Assembly: GCF_002979755.1 (NCBI RefSeq)
Contig: NZ_PCPP01000001.1
Location: forward strand, 590,665-654,664
Length of the DNA: 64,000 nt
Reading direction: 5' to 3'
From: Chryseobacterium culicis
Lineage (GTDB): Bacteria > Bacteroidota > Bacteroidia > Flavobacteriales > Weeksellaceae
Every line of letters starts with the position of its first letter. The first letter of the stretch is position 1. The notes under the pieces are model-generated. The model had not been told where the DNA came from. It saw only the letters and a program-made list of their open reading frames with translations, and did not search any database. Shown in pieces: positions 1-8,599 of the stretch. Both the position numbers and the translations under genes were made by a program.

Positions 1-522
1 GTGACAGCCGATCCAGCTTATCGTTCAAATCTCTGGAAATATGGTGAAAAAGGACATGAAATACTGAAAGAACTGGTTTCTTATTCCACCATTTTTATCG
101 GAGGAGTAAACGAAATCAATGAAATTCTCGAAACTCAGTTTTCCTCAGACAAAGAAGGTTTTATTGAAGCCTGTAAAGAATTAAAACAACAGGTTCCTTC
201 CGTTCAAAGGATTTTTGATAAAGTAAGAATTGGGGTCACAGCCAGCACTCAGCAAACTCAGGGAAGAGCGTGGGTAGATGAAACCTATTTTGAAACCGAT
301 CTTCTGGAAATCAATCCTGTCGTTGACAGAATCGGAACAGGAGATGCTTTTGCTGCAGGGTTGATCTATGGTTTAAAGAATTTTGATGACGAAAAAGCGT
401 TGAGTTTTGCCAATGCAGCCTGTGCGATTAAACATACTATTCCGGGAGATATTAACTATTCAAGTGTAGAAGACATCCTGGAAGTGATGAACGGAAATTC
501 AGGAGGAAGAATAAAAAGATAA
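1..522 (+). CDS. kdgK: 2-dehydro-3-deoxygluconate kinase, C-terminal part (cut by window edge)
   Basis: PfkB-family sugar kinase that phosphorylates 2-keto-3-deoxygluconate to KDPG. The reading frame is open from base 1, so the N-terminus lies outside the window; the GTG at base 1 need not be the start. The C-terminal PfkB signature GTGDAFAAG is visible near residue 112 of this fragment, with the aspartate expected to be the catalytic base. Only two bases separate its stop from the KDPG aldolase gene, which uses its product, and this supports the substrate call. Within the PfkB family the exact sugar is otherwise uncertain. Confidence 0.85.
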   Translation: MTADPAYRSNLWKYGEKGHEILKELVSYSTIFIGGVNEINEILETQFSSDKEGFIEACKELKQQVPSVQRIFDKVRIGVTASTQQTQGRAWVDETYFETDLLEINPVVDRIGTGDAFAAGLIYGLKNFDDEKALSFANAACAIKHTIPGDINYSSVEDILEVMNGNSGGRIKR

Positions 523-524
523 TT

Positions 525-1193
525 ATGGCCAGATTTAATAGAATAGAAGTAGCCTTAATGGCAAAGCAGACAGGGATTGTACCAGTGTTTTATCATGCAG
601 ATCTGGACGTTTGCAAGAAAATTGTAAAAGCTTGTTTTGATGGTGGTGCCCGTGTTTTTGAATTTACCAACAGAGGAGATTTTGCCCACGAAGTTTTTGC
701 TGAGCTGTTGAAATACACTGCCAAAGAGATCCCTGAAATCATCCTTGGAATTGGATCTGTTCTTGATCCGGCAACTGCTTCATTATATATTCAGAATGGA
801 ACGAACTTTATCGTAGCTCCCATTTTAAATCCTGAAGTGGCAAAAGTTTGTAACCGGAGAAAAATTGCATGGATGCCTGGCTGTGGTTCAGTTTCTGAAA
901 TTTCTTATGCCGAAGAACTGGGAGCTGAAATTGTGAAAATATTCCCGGCAACACAGGTGGGAGGTCCGGAATTTATCAAAGCGGTAAAAGGCCCGATGCC
1001 ATGGTCAAACATTATGCCTACAGGTGGAGTAATTCCCACAAAAGAAAATATTACCGAATGGATTTCTGCAGGAGCCTATTGTGTAGGATTAGGCTCCCAG
1101 CTGTTTGTAAAAAATGAGGAAGGAGAATATGATTATGAAAAGATTACAGAAGCAGTAGCTCATTCGATTCAGGTTATTAATGAATTAAGATAA
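525..1193 (+). CDS. eda: KDPG / 4-hydroxy-2-oxoglutarate aldolase
   Basis: A 222-residue class I aldolase that cleaves 2-keto-3-deoxy-6-phosphogluconate to pyruvate and glyceraldehyde-3-phosphate. The Schiff-base lysine is in VKIFPATQVGG (K138), and the phosphate-binding segment MPTGGV follows. Length is near the family norm (about 210-220). The ATG lies two bases after the kdgK stop, so the two are co-transcribed and probably translationally coupled. It is the last step of the hexuronate route encoded downstream. Confidence 0.95.
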   Translation: MARFNRIEVALMAKQTGIVPVFYHADLDVCKKIVKACFDGGARVFEFTNRGDFAHEVFAELLKYTAKEIPEIILGIGSVLDPATASLYIQNGTNFIVAPILNPEVAKVCNRRKIAWMPGCGSVSEISYAEELGAEIVKIFPATQVGGPEFIKAVKGPMPWSNIMPTGGVIPTKENITEWISAGAYCVGLGSQLFVKNEEGEYDYEKITEAVAHSIQVINELR

Positions 1194-1420
1194 CGAGATC
1201 CTTATATTTTGTTTAAACCAGTAAGAAAATTAAAAACTAAGTAAAAACTTTCATGAGGCAATCATTGCATTGTAACTCAAGTTAATTGTTTTTAATTCTA
1301 TAATTAAATAATAATGGTTTAAAAAATTAATTGATTCTGTGCTAGAATAGCATGGAAAGGATAGTTTTTGTCTTGTTCTGTTGTTAAAATCAATAAAAAT
1401 CAATACTATTAACGATTGAT

Positions 1421-2947
1421 ATGAAAAAAGAAATATCTCCGAAACCGAGTACCTTCAGATGGACGATCTGCCTGCTCCTTTTTATTGCAACAACCATTAA
1501 TTATATGGATCGGCAGGTACTGTCTCTCACCTGGAAAGATTTCATCGCCCCGGAATTTCACTGGAACAATAATGATTACGGAAATATCACTGCATTATTT
1601 TCTATTTTCTACGCAATAAGTATGCTTTTTGCCGGAAAATTTGTAGACTGGATGGATACCAAAAAAGGATTTCTTTGGGCTATCGGAATATGGTCTGTAG
1701 GAGCAGTACTTCATGCTTTCTGCGGAATTGCTACTTCAGGGGTTTTGACAGGAAGCTGGTGGGTAGGTTTTGAAGAATCCAAAGAGATTATCGGAAGGGT
1801 AGATAATGTGGGAGCTATTATCAGTACCAGCGTGACATTGTTCATTTTTGCCCGTTTCGTTCTGGCTGTTGGGGAAGCAGGTAATTTTCCTGCTGCAATA
1901 AAAACCACTGCAGAGTATTTTCCCAAGAAAGACAGAGCGCTGGCAACTAGTATATTTAATGCGGGAGCGACGGTTGGAGCCTTAGCGGCACCGGTTACCA
2001 TTCCGTTTATTGCAAAATCGATGGGCTGGGAATGGGCATTTATCATTATCGGAGCATTAGGTTTTCTATGGATGGGCCTTTGGGTATTCTATTACAAAAA
2101 GCCACACGAACATCATAAGGTTAATGAGCGTGAGCTTATCTATATTCAGCAGGACCAGGATGATCTGCCATCGGAAAATGCGTTGCTGCCGGAAAAGAAA
2201 TTCTCTTTCAGGGAATGTTTCAGTCACAGACAGACCTGGGCTTTTGCCTTTGGAAAGTTTATGACAGATGGAATCTGGTGGTTTTTCCTGTTCTGGACAC
2301 CGGCTTATTTAAGTTCTGTTTACAAAATGGATTCTACACAGAGTGCATTTCCCCTATTCGTTCTTTATATGATTACTTTATTGTCAATTATCGGAGGATG
2401 GCTTCCAAAATACTTTGTGGAGAAAAAAGGCATGGATGCTTATTCCGGAAGGATGAAAGCGATGTTGATCTTCGCATTCTTCCCTCTGCTGGCTTTGTTG
2501 GCACAACCATTAGGTTCTGTTTCCTATTGGATTCCGGTTCTGATTATCGGAATTGCGGGAGCAGCACATCAGGCATGGTCTGCCAATATTTTCTCTACGG
2601 TGGGCGATATGTTTCCTAAAAAAGCCATCGCAACCATTACCGGAATCGGAGGAATGGCTGGTGGAATCGGTTCATTTTTAATTAACAAATCTTCTGGAGT
2701 TCTGTTTGATCATGCTCATAAAGTATGGACTACCGTGGATGGAATGCCTTTACTGGAAAAATATCCTCAATATCTCAATGAACGTCTGCCCGAAAATTTT
2801 GTTCATGATCTGGAAAAATCCGGAGCTATTATTTCCGATGGAATTGATAAAGGATACATGATTATCTTTTCCGTATGTGCAGTGGCTTACCTGATTGCCT
2901 GGAGTGTCATGAAGACTTTGGTTCCGAAATACAAAGTAATTAAGTAG
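1421..2947 (+). CDS. MFS hexuronate transporter (anion:cation symporter family)
   Basis: A 508-residue major facilitator protein with about 12 hydrophobic segments. The segment around FVLAVGEAGNFPAAIK and the following EYFPKKDRALATSIFNAG are typical of the ACS family that includes ExuT and GudP. It sits between eda and uxaB, so galacturonate or glucuronate (or tagaturonate-type acids) is the likely substrate; this is inferred from context. It is longer than E. coli ExuT because of an additional stretch of roughly 30 residues between the third and fourth membrane segments (about residues 105-135). A 227-base gap separates it from eda, and no clear promoter was found there. Confidence 0.9.
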   Translation: MKKEISPKPSTFRWTICLLLFIATTINYMDRQVLSLTWKDFIAPEFHWNNNDYGNITALFSIFYAISMLFAGKFVDWMDTKKGFLWAIGIWSVGAVLHAFCGIATSGVLTGSWWVGFEESKEIIGRVDNVGAIISTSVTLFIFARFVLAVGEAGNFPAAIKTTAEYFPKKDRALATSIFNAGATVGALAAPVTIPFIAKSMGWEWAFIIIGALGFLWMGLWVFYYKKPHEHHKVNERELIYIQQDQDDLPSENALLPEKKFSFRECFSHRQTWAFAFGKFMTDGIWWFFLFWTPAYLSSVYKMDSTQSAFPLFVLYMITLLSIIGGWLPKYFVEKKGMDAYSGRMKAMLIFAFFPLLALLAQPLGSVSYWIPVLIIGIAGAAHQAWSANIFSTVGDMFPKKAIATITGIGGMAGGIGSFLINKSSGVLFDHAHKVWTTVDGMPLLEKYPQYLNERLPENFVHDLEKSGAIISDGIDKGYMIIFSVCAVAYLIAWSVMKTLVPKYKVIK

Positions 2948-2997
2948 AAATAAAAAACTATCAAATTTAAAGATAGTTTCATTCAAATTAGAAAAAA

Positions 2998-4461
2998 ATG
3001 GAAAATCAGATAAAACAAAAACTAAATCGTGAATTCTATAATTCCCCGGGAAAACTTCCTATTAAAATAGTACAGTTTGGAGGCGGTAATTTCATGAGAG
3101 GATTTACAGATTATATTATAGATCAGTTAAATAAAAAGACAGATTTCAACGCGGGAATTGTGAATGTTCAACCTACACCGGGAGGTTCTGTTCACAAGCT
3201 TGAAGAGCAGGATAATCTGTACACTCTTTTTACGAGAGGAATAAAAAAAGGTGAAATTATTGATGAAAAACAGGTGATTTCTTCCATTCAGAAGTCCATC
3301 AATCCCTATACAAATTATAATGAATTCCTTGCACTGGCAAAAGAAGAAGAGTTGGAATTTGTTTTTTCCAATACTACAGAAACAGGAATTGCGTATGACG
3401 AAACTGAAGATCAGTATTCCGGACCGCACAAAAACTTTCCGGCGAAAGTGACGGTTTTACTATATGAAAGATTTAAACATTTCAAAGGAGCACCAGAAAA
3501 AGGATTAAGAATTATTCCTTGTGAACTCATTGAAGATAATGCCTTTGTCTTAAAAGATATCATTATTCAATATGCCAGATTATGGAATTTAAAAGAAGAT
3601 TTTGTGCAATGGATTGAACAATGTAATTATTTTCACAATACATTGGTAGACAGGATTGTTCCGGGATATCCTAAAGATGATGCAGAATCCTACGAAGACC
3701 AGTTGGATTATGAAGACCAGATGATGGTTGTTTCCGAAGTATTTTTACTTTTTGTCATTCAGGATGCTAAAAATCTGAAAGAGAGAATTCCCTTTGATCA
3801 GATCAACGAACAGATTCTGGTAGTGGATGATATTCAGCCTTACCGTCTTAGAAAAGTAAGAATATTGAACGGCGGACATTCTTTAATGCTGGCACCAGCA
3901 CTATTATCAGGAAAAGAAACAGTAAAAGAATCCATTGACAATCCATTTATCGGGAAGTTTTTACGTGACGCAGTTTTCGATGAAGTCAACCCAACCTTAG
4001 GATTGGATGAGAACGAGTTGAAAGATTTTTCGGAAGAAGTGTTTGACAGATTCAGAAATCCTTTTATCAAGCATTATCTGGCAAGTATCGCCTTGTATTT
4101 TGTTTCTAAATTTAAAGTAAGAATCCTTCCGAGTTTATTGGGGTATGTAGAAATTAATCAGAAGCTGCCACTTAATTTAACTTTCTCTCTGGCAAGTTTA
4201 ATAAGATTCTACCAGGGAAATTTTAATGAGGCAGCCCTTCCGTTGAATGATGAAGAGGCAATTATCAACCGATTCAAAGATATCTGGACAACAAACGATT
4301 ATGAAAAGGTAGCAGCACTGGCACTAAGTGAAATTGCTTTCTGGGATACTGATCTTACCCACGTTAAAGGCTTGAAAGAGGCGGTGGCAAAAGCATTATG
4401 GGAAATTGACCATAATGATGTTGAAACGGCCTATCATAATTTTGTTCAATTCTATTCTTAA
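2998..4461 (+). CDS. uxaB: Tagaturonate reductase (altronate oxidoreductase)
   Basis: A 487-residue member of the mannitol dehydrogenase / polyol-specific long-chain dehydrogenase family. It reduces D-tagaturonate to D-altronate with NADH. The N-terminal Rossmann segment contains FGGGNFMRGF, and the family catalytic pattern KxxxxNxxH is present as KVRILNGGH (K286, N291, H294). The altronate dehydratase gene starts six bases after its stop. Fructuronate reductase (UxuB) is the alternative in this family; the neighbouring uxaA favours UxaB. Confidence 0.93.
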   Translation: MENQIKQKLNREFYNSPGKLPIKIVQFGGGNFMRGFTDYIIDQLNKKTDFNAGIVNVQPTPGGSVHKLEEQDNLYTLFTRGIKKGEIIDEKQVISSIQKSINPYTNYNEFLALAKEEELEFVFSNTTETGIAYDETEDQYSGPHKNFPAKVTVLLYERFKHFKGAPEKGLRIIPCELIEDNAFVLKDIIIQYARLWNLKEDFVQWIEQCNYFHNTLVDRIVPGYPKDDAESYEDQLDYEDQMMVVSEVFLLFVIQDAKNLKERIPFDQINEQILVVDDIQPYRLRKVRILNGGHSLMLAPALLSGKETVKESIDNPFIGKFLRDAVFDEVNPTLGLDENELKDFSEEVFDRFRNPFIKHYLASIALYFVSKFKVRILPSLLGYVEINQKLPLNLTFSLASLIRFYQGNFNEAALPLNDEEAIINRFKDIWTTNDYEKVAALALSEIAFWDTDLTHVKGLKEAVAKALWEIDHNDVETAYHNFVQFYS

Positions 4462-4466
4462 AAATC

Positions 4467-6080
4467 ATGCAAAAGAAAGTACTGAAGGTAAATCCTGATG
4501 ATAATGTAGCAGTTGCACTCATTGATCTGACAAAGGGTGAGCATGTTATATTAGGTGATCTTACCTATGTGATTGCAAAAGATACAAAAGCCAAACATAA
4601 ATTTGTTACAGAAAATCTTTCGATAGGAGATTCTATTATTATGTATGGGGTTTTGGTGGGAAAAGCCAGTCAGCCCATCCAAAAAGGAGAGGTGATTACC
4701 ACCGAAAATGTAAAACATCAGAGCGCAAAAGTAGAAGGCAAAACAGAAACCACTTCCTGGACGGCTCCCAATGTAGATCAGTGGAAAGACAGAACTTTCA
4801 TAGGCTATCACAGGGAAGACGGGCAGGTGGGAACAGAAAATGTATGGCTGTTTTTTCCTTTGGTTTTTTGTGAAAACAGAAATGTAGAGATTTTAAAAGA
4901 GGTTTTTGAAAAAGAACTTTTATTTGAAAAAGTCACAAAACATCAGCTATTGCTGAGATCTCTGATCAATAATTCAGAGGAAGAAATTGTATCTGAAGAA
5001 GATCAGGACTCCAGAGTTTTTAAAAATATTGACGTTAAATTTATAACCCATCAGGGTGGTTGCGGTGGAATTCGTCAGGATGCGGAAGCATTGGGGCGTT
5101 TATTGGCAGGCTATGTTAACAATCCAAATGTGGCTGGAGCAACTGTTTTGAGCCTGGGATGTCAGAATTTGCAGGTTCAGATTTTTAAAGATGCCCTTGA
5201 AAAGATCAGCCCCAACAATAAAAAACCGATTATCGTTTATGAACAGCAAAAATCGGGAACAGTGGATGAAATGCTGAGCGGGATCATTAAGGATTCCTAT
5301 GAAGCCATTAAAAAAGCCAATGAAATCCAAAGAAAACCGGCATCTCTTTCAAAGCTTGTATTAGGATTGGAATGTGGTGGTTCAGATGGTTTTTCAGGAA
5401 TTTCTGCCAATCCGGTTTTAGGACGGTTATCAGATGTAATGGCAGGAATCGGAGGTGCTACTATTCTTTCGGAATTCCCGGAATTATGTGGAGTAGAGCA
5501 GGAACTGGTAAACCGCTGTGTAAACGAAAAAGATGCAGAAAGATTTTTACAGTTAATGAAAGACTTTGAAAAATCAGTCGTTGCTGCAGGATCTGGCTTT
5601 GATATGAATCCGTCACCGGGGAATATTAAAGATGGATTGATCACTGATGCCATGAAATCTGCAGGAGCGGCTAAAAAAGGAGGCTCATCTCCCATTAATG
5701 ACGTCCTTGATTTCACCGAATATATTCAGAAACCCGGATTGAACTTACTATGTACTCCCGGAAACGATGTAGAATGCACCACTGCTTTGGTAGGTTCAGG
5801 CTCTAATGTTGTTTTGTTTACAACAGGTCTTGGAACTCCTACTGGAAATCCTGTCGTTCCTGTGGTAAAAATATCGTCCAACACTTCTCTTTCTGAGAGA
5901 ATGCCGGATATTATTGATTTTAATACAGGCGATGTCATCACCGGAGAAAAAACGATCGATGAAAAAGCTGAAGAACTGTTGGAGTTTATTATTAAAATAG
6001 CCAGTGGAGAAGTAAAGACCAAAGCTGCCATTTTAAACCAAAATGATTTTATCCCCTGGAGAAGAGGGGTGAGTTTGTAA
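4467..6080 (+). CDS. uxaA: Altronate dehydratase
   Basis: A 537-residue UxaA-family dehydratase that turns D-altronate into 2-keto-3-deoxygluconate, feeding KdgK and Eda. An N-terminal SAF domain spans about residues 1-90, and a long C-terminal catalytic domain begins near TFIGYHREDGQVGTEN. Conserved glycine/cysteine-rich motifs such as HQGGCGG and LGLECGGSDGFSG are visible, consistent with an Fe-dependent dehydratase. It is the last gene of the hexuronate run and is followed by a strong hairpin terminator at 6114. The gene for uronate isomerase (uxaC) is not in this window. Confidence 0.94.
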   Translation: MQKKVLKVNPDDNVAVALIDLTKGEHVILGDLTYVIAKDTKAKHKFVTENLSIGDSIIMYGVLVGKASQPIQKGEVITTENVKHQSAKVEGKTETTSWTAPNVDQWKDRTFIGYHREDGQVGTENVWLFFPLVFCENRNVEILKEVFEKELLFEKVTKHQLLLRSLINNSEEEIVSEEDQDSRVFKNIDVKFITHQGGCGGIRQDAEALGRLLAGYVNNPNVAGATVLSLGCQNLQVQIFKDALEKISPNNKKPIIVYEQQKSGTVDEMLSGIIKDSYEAIKKANEIQRKPASLSKLVLGLECGGSDGFSGISANPVLGRLSDVMAGIGGATILSEFPELCGVEQELVNRCVNEKDAERFLQLMKDFEKSVVAAGSGFDMNPSPGNIKDGLITDAMKSAGAAKKGGSSPINDVLDFTEYIQKPGLNLLCTPGNDVECTTALVGSGSNVVLFTTGLGTPTGNPVVPVVKISSNTSLSERMPDIIDFNTGDVITGEKTIDEKAEELLEFIIKIASGEVKTKAAILNQNDFIPWRRGVSL

Positions 6081-6113
6081 AATGTTTTTTGACTATAAAT
6101 ATTAATTAGGGAT

Positions 6114-6151
6114 GAAAATGCTTTCTACTTTGTAGGAGGCATTTTCTTTTT
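6114..6151 (+). terminator. Rho-independent terminator after uxaA
   Basis: GAAAATGC (6114-6121) pairs with GCATTTTC (6139-6146). An inner CTAC/GTAG helix extends the stem, and a T-rich run follows. It lies 34 bases past the uxaA stop. Confidence 0.8.
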
Positions 6152-6238
6152 ATAATAATGAAATATCCGAAAGGGGAATATTTAGAGAAGTGAACATTTC
6201 TTATTAGCAAAATTATCAAAAAAACCGTAAAACTTTGC

Positions 6239-6309
6239 TTCAATAGAAACGGGCTAAAGCCCGTTTAATAAAAAGAAATACGATCATTGGATTTAGCCAA
6301 AACTTATAA
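6239..6309. repeat. Interspersed intergenic repeat, copy 1 (AACGGGCT palindrome family)
   Basis: The copy contains the palindrome AACGGGCTAAAGCCCGTT and ends with TTTAGCCAAAACTTATAA. A closely similar copy with the same order of parts lies at 32165-32236. It sits in the spacer between the convergent uxaA and LacI genes. The rest of this spacer (6081-6382) holds only the uxaA terminator and unassigned AT-rich sequence. Confidence 0.8.
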
Positions 6310-6382
6310 TTAGATTCGTCCTTTCTCAGAATGACAAACAGGTTTTTGATGACTTCCGTAGCGTAGTAATCTCAAGAAAAAA

Positions 6383-7411
6383 CTATTTTTTCTTTGACGA
6401 CTTCCTGATATAAAGTTGTGGCGTAAGCACCACTTTTTTCTCAATAGAAACTCCGGAACCATTTTCTTTTACGCTTTCTAAAAATACCTGTCCTGCCATT
6501 TTCCCCATCAATACAGGAGTCTGATCCACCGAACTGATCGGAAGCTCCATAAACTGAGTGAACGGTTCGTTGGAAAAACCGATAATGGCAACTTCCTCAG
6601 GAATTTTTATTTTTCTCTTTTTTAATTCCTGACAGGCACCTAAAGCGGCAAAGTCACTGGAAGAGAATATAGCATCAGGAACAGATTTTTTACCCCAAAG
6701 TTTTTTGATAGCTTCCATACCTTCATCAATGGAACTACCTGTAAGAATGATATTATCTTCTTTTATAGGAAGGTTATGATCAATTAAGGCTTGTTTATAA
6801 CCATTAAGACGGTTTTGGTAAATTTCAAGATTAAGGTCTCCTGCAAAATGGCAGATATTTTTATAACCTTCTTTGATCAGTTGTTCTGTTGCCATGTATC
6901 CCCCGCGATAATCATCAATAGTCACTGTGCTGACCCCTGAAATATCCTTTTTACGGTCAAAAAAGATAATCGGTGTATTGGATGTATCCAGAATATTCAC
7001 AATGTGGGCAATATCCGTTGTCGTTTTAGATACGGACATGAAAATACCGTCAACCTGGGCATTCAGCAACGTGTTAAGCTGTCTTTTTTCAATATTGACA
7101 TCTTCATGGCTTTGGCAGATAATCACATGATAACCGAGTGGAGAAAGCTCTTCCTCAATTCCTCGGATCACTGACGAGAAAAAGTTGGTATTGATGTACG
7201 GAACAATGATCCCTACATTTTTGGTTTCACCACTTTTTAAGGCTTTAGCAAGATTATTTTGCTTATAGTTCATTTCTTTAGCCGTTTTACGAACCAACTC
7301 TTTGGTTGCTACGCTTATTCTTGGGTGGTCATTCAATGCTCTCGAAACAGTTGCCACACTTACGTTGAGCTTATTGGAAATGTCATAAATAGTGGCATTT
7401 TTTTTATTCAT
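6383..7411 (-). CDS. LacI/GalR-family transcriptional regulator
   Basis: A 342-residue repressor-type protein. The N-terminal LacI helix-turn-helix is in TIYDISNKLNVSVATVSRAL (about residues 8-27), followed by a periplasmic-binding-protein-like sensor domain beginning near NVGIIVPYINTNFFSSVIRG. It lies convergent to the hexuronate genes, which makes it their likely regulator, with a hexuronate or KDG-type inducer; that assignment is by context only. The start is the ATG immediately before the helix-turn-helix region. No operator palindrome was confidently located upstream of the MFS gene. Confidence 0.92.
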   Translation of the reverse strand: MNKKNATIYDISNKLNVSVATVSRALNDHPRISVATKELVRKTAKEMNYKQNNLAKALKSGETKNVGIIVPYINTNFFSSVIRGIEEELSPLGYHVIICQSHEDVNIEKRQLNTLLNAQVDGIFMSVSKTTTDIAHIVNILDTSNTPIIFFDRKKDISGVSTVTIDDYRGGYMATEQLIKEGYKNICHFAGDLNLEIYQNRLNGYKQALIDHNLPIKEDNIILTGSSIDEGMEAIKKLWGKKSVPDAIFSSSDFAALGACQELKKRKIKIPEEVAIIGFSNEPFTQFMELPISSVDQTPVLMGKMAGQVFLESVKENGSGVSIEKKVVLTPQLYIRKSSKKK

Positions 7412-7874
7412 ACCTTTTTTTCTGAGCGTTTTTTAAGATGCCTGAATAAACAGACGTTATTGACGTAAATTTAATCAAATTATAGCTATTTAAAAGTAAA
7501 ATGACTGTGTTTTCAATTATTAATGAAGATATTAATTAAATAATTTGTTTTGAATCCCCTTAAATTACTGTTTTTATATCAATTACCTCTTTGGAAGGCA
7601 CGAAAAACTTTAAATTAAGAAGATAATAAAGGTATCTGGTAGGTTACACATTTTACGATAAATCACAATCGTTTGTCTTTATGATCATTCCGTCATCAAC
7701 AAACAATTTATAAAAATCATTTTGGTTTATTAATTTACTATTTAATACTTTTCTTATTACTATTTATTTAAAGATCATATTGATTTTCTACCTCTTTTTA
7801 AGCACGTTTATTTGTCATTTCGGTTTATTATCAAATAAAAATAAAATAAAAGTATATTTATATTCTAAAATTAG
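7412..7874. other. Intergenic region between LacI regulator and MarR-like gene
   Basis: About 460 bases of AT-rich sequence between divergent regulator genes. The 3' end carries the -7 promoter element of the MarR-like gene (see 7875). I see no convincing ORF, terminator or structured RNA in the rest. A Bacteroidota-type promoter for the LacI gene was looked for on the minus strand and not found as an exact match. Confidence 0.6.
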
Positions 7875-7882
7875 TACATTTG
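7875..7882 (+). promoter_or_regulatory. Bacteroidota -7 promoter element for the MarR-like / crt operon
   Basis: TACATTTG fits the TAnnTTTG -7 consensus. It is embedded in a context (TCTAAAATTAG before, TGT after) shared with the MarR paralogue promoter at 22302. Transcription would begin around 7889, which argues for translation from the ATG at 7900 and not 7891. No -33 TTTG was found at the usual distance. Confidence 0.6.
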
Positions 7883-7899
7883 TGTACTAAATGTTTTAT

Positions 7900-8559
7900 A
7901 TGAATTTTGATCTTATAAAATCGGTTATAGAACTTGTTCAGCAATTCATGAAACAAAATGAGGGTAAATCCTTATATAACAATGACCTTAAAGGGTTCAC
8001 AAAATGGATCAATATATCCTATAAAGATGGTTTTGAGTCTCAAGACCCTGATTGGATAGGAAAAGAATTTGGACGAAGTTCTGATAGTGTTATCACTACT
8101 TTATTGATAAGAATGAATAGATATGCAAAATCCTATTCACGCTCTGTAATTAGCAATTCAGCTTTTTCAAGTCAGGATGATTTCATATATCTTATAAACC
8201 TTAAGGTATTGGGAACCATGTCAAAAATGGAACTCATCAGATGCAATCTTCATGAAAAATCTTCGGGTATACTTATCATTAACCGTTTACTTCGTAATGG
8301 CTGGGCTGCACAGACCGTTGTTCAAAAAGACAAAAGAAAAAAAGTGATTCAAATAACAGAGAAAGGACTGGCTGTATTAGCTAATAGTATGGACGAGATC
8401 CGTATGGCTTCAAAGGTGGTGGCAGGAAACCTTACTCATCCTGAACAGATGTTGCTCATTGCTATACTTTCTAAACTGGATGAATTTCATCATTCTTTTT
8501 ACCGGATGAATCTCGAATCAAGAGATCTTTTGGATCTTGCGTATAAAAAACTGAATTGA
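7900..8559 (+). CDS. MarR-like winged-helix regulator beside the carotenoid operon
   Basis: A 219-residue protein with a MarR-type winged helix in its second half. The recognition region is around MSKMELIRCNLHEKSSGILIINRLLRNG, and a wing segment with DKRKKVIQITEKGLAVL follows. The N-terminal 80 residues are an extension beyond a minimal MarR domain. Start 7900 (MNFDLIK) was chosen because it aligns with the paralogue at 22328 (MDYKLIK) and because 7891 falls almost on the predicted transcription start. It is 40 bases upstream of crtI on the same strand, so it probably regulates and is co-transcribed with the carotenoid genes. The ligand is unknown. Confidence 0.85.
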   Translation: MNFDLIKSVIELVQQFMKQNEGKSLYNNDLKGFTKWINISYKDGFESQDPDWIGKEFGRSSDSVITTLLIRMNRYAKSYSRSVISNSAFSSQDDFIYLINLKVLGTMSKMELIRCNLHEKSSGILIINRLLRNGWAAQTVVQKDKRKKVIQITEKGLAVLANSMDEIRMASKVVAGNLTHPEQMLLIAILSKLDEFHHSFYRMNLESRDLLDLAYKKLN

Positions 8560-8599
8560 ATAAATCGTAAAAAGTGTTGAATAAAACGACTCAATAACA

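Noticed and set aside
5297..5716. A 139-codon minus-strand ORF inside uxaA
   Set aside because: Antisense to a well-conserved dehydratase, proline/serine-rich as expected for a shadow frame, no promoter or start context.
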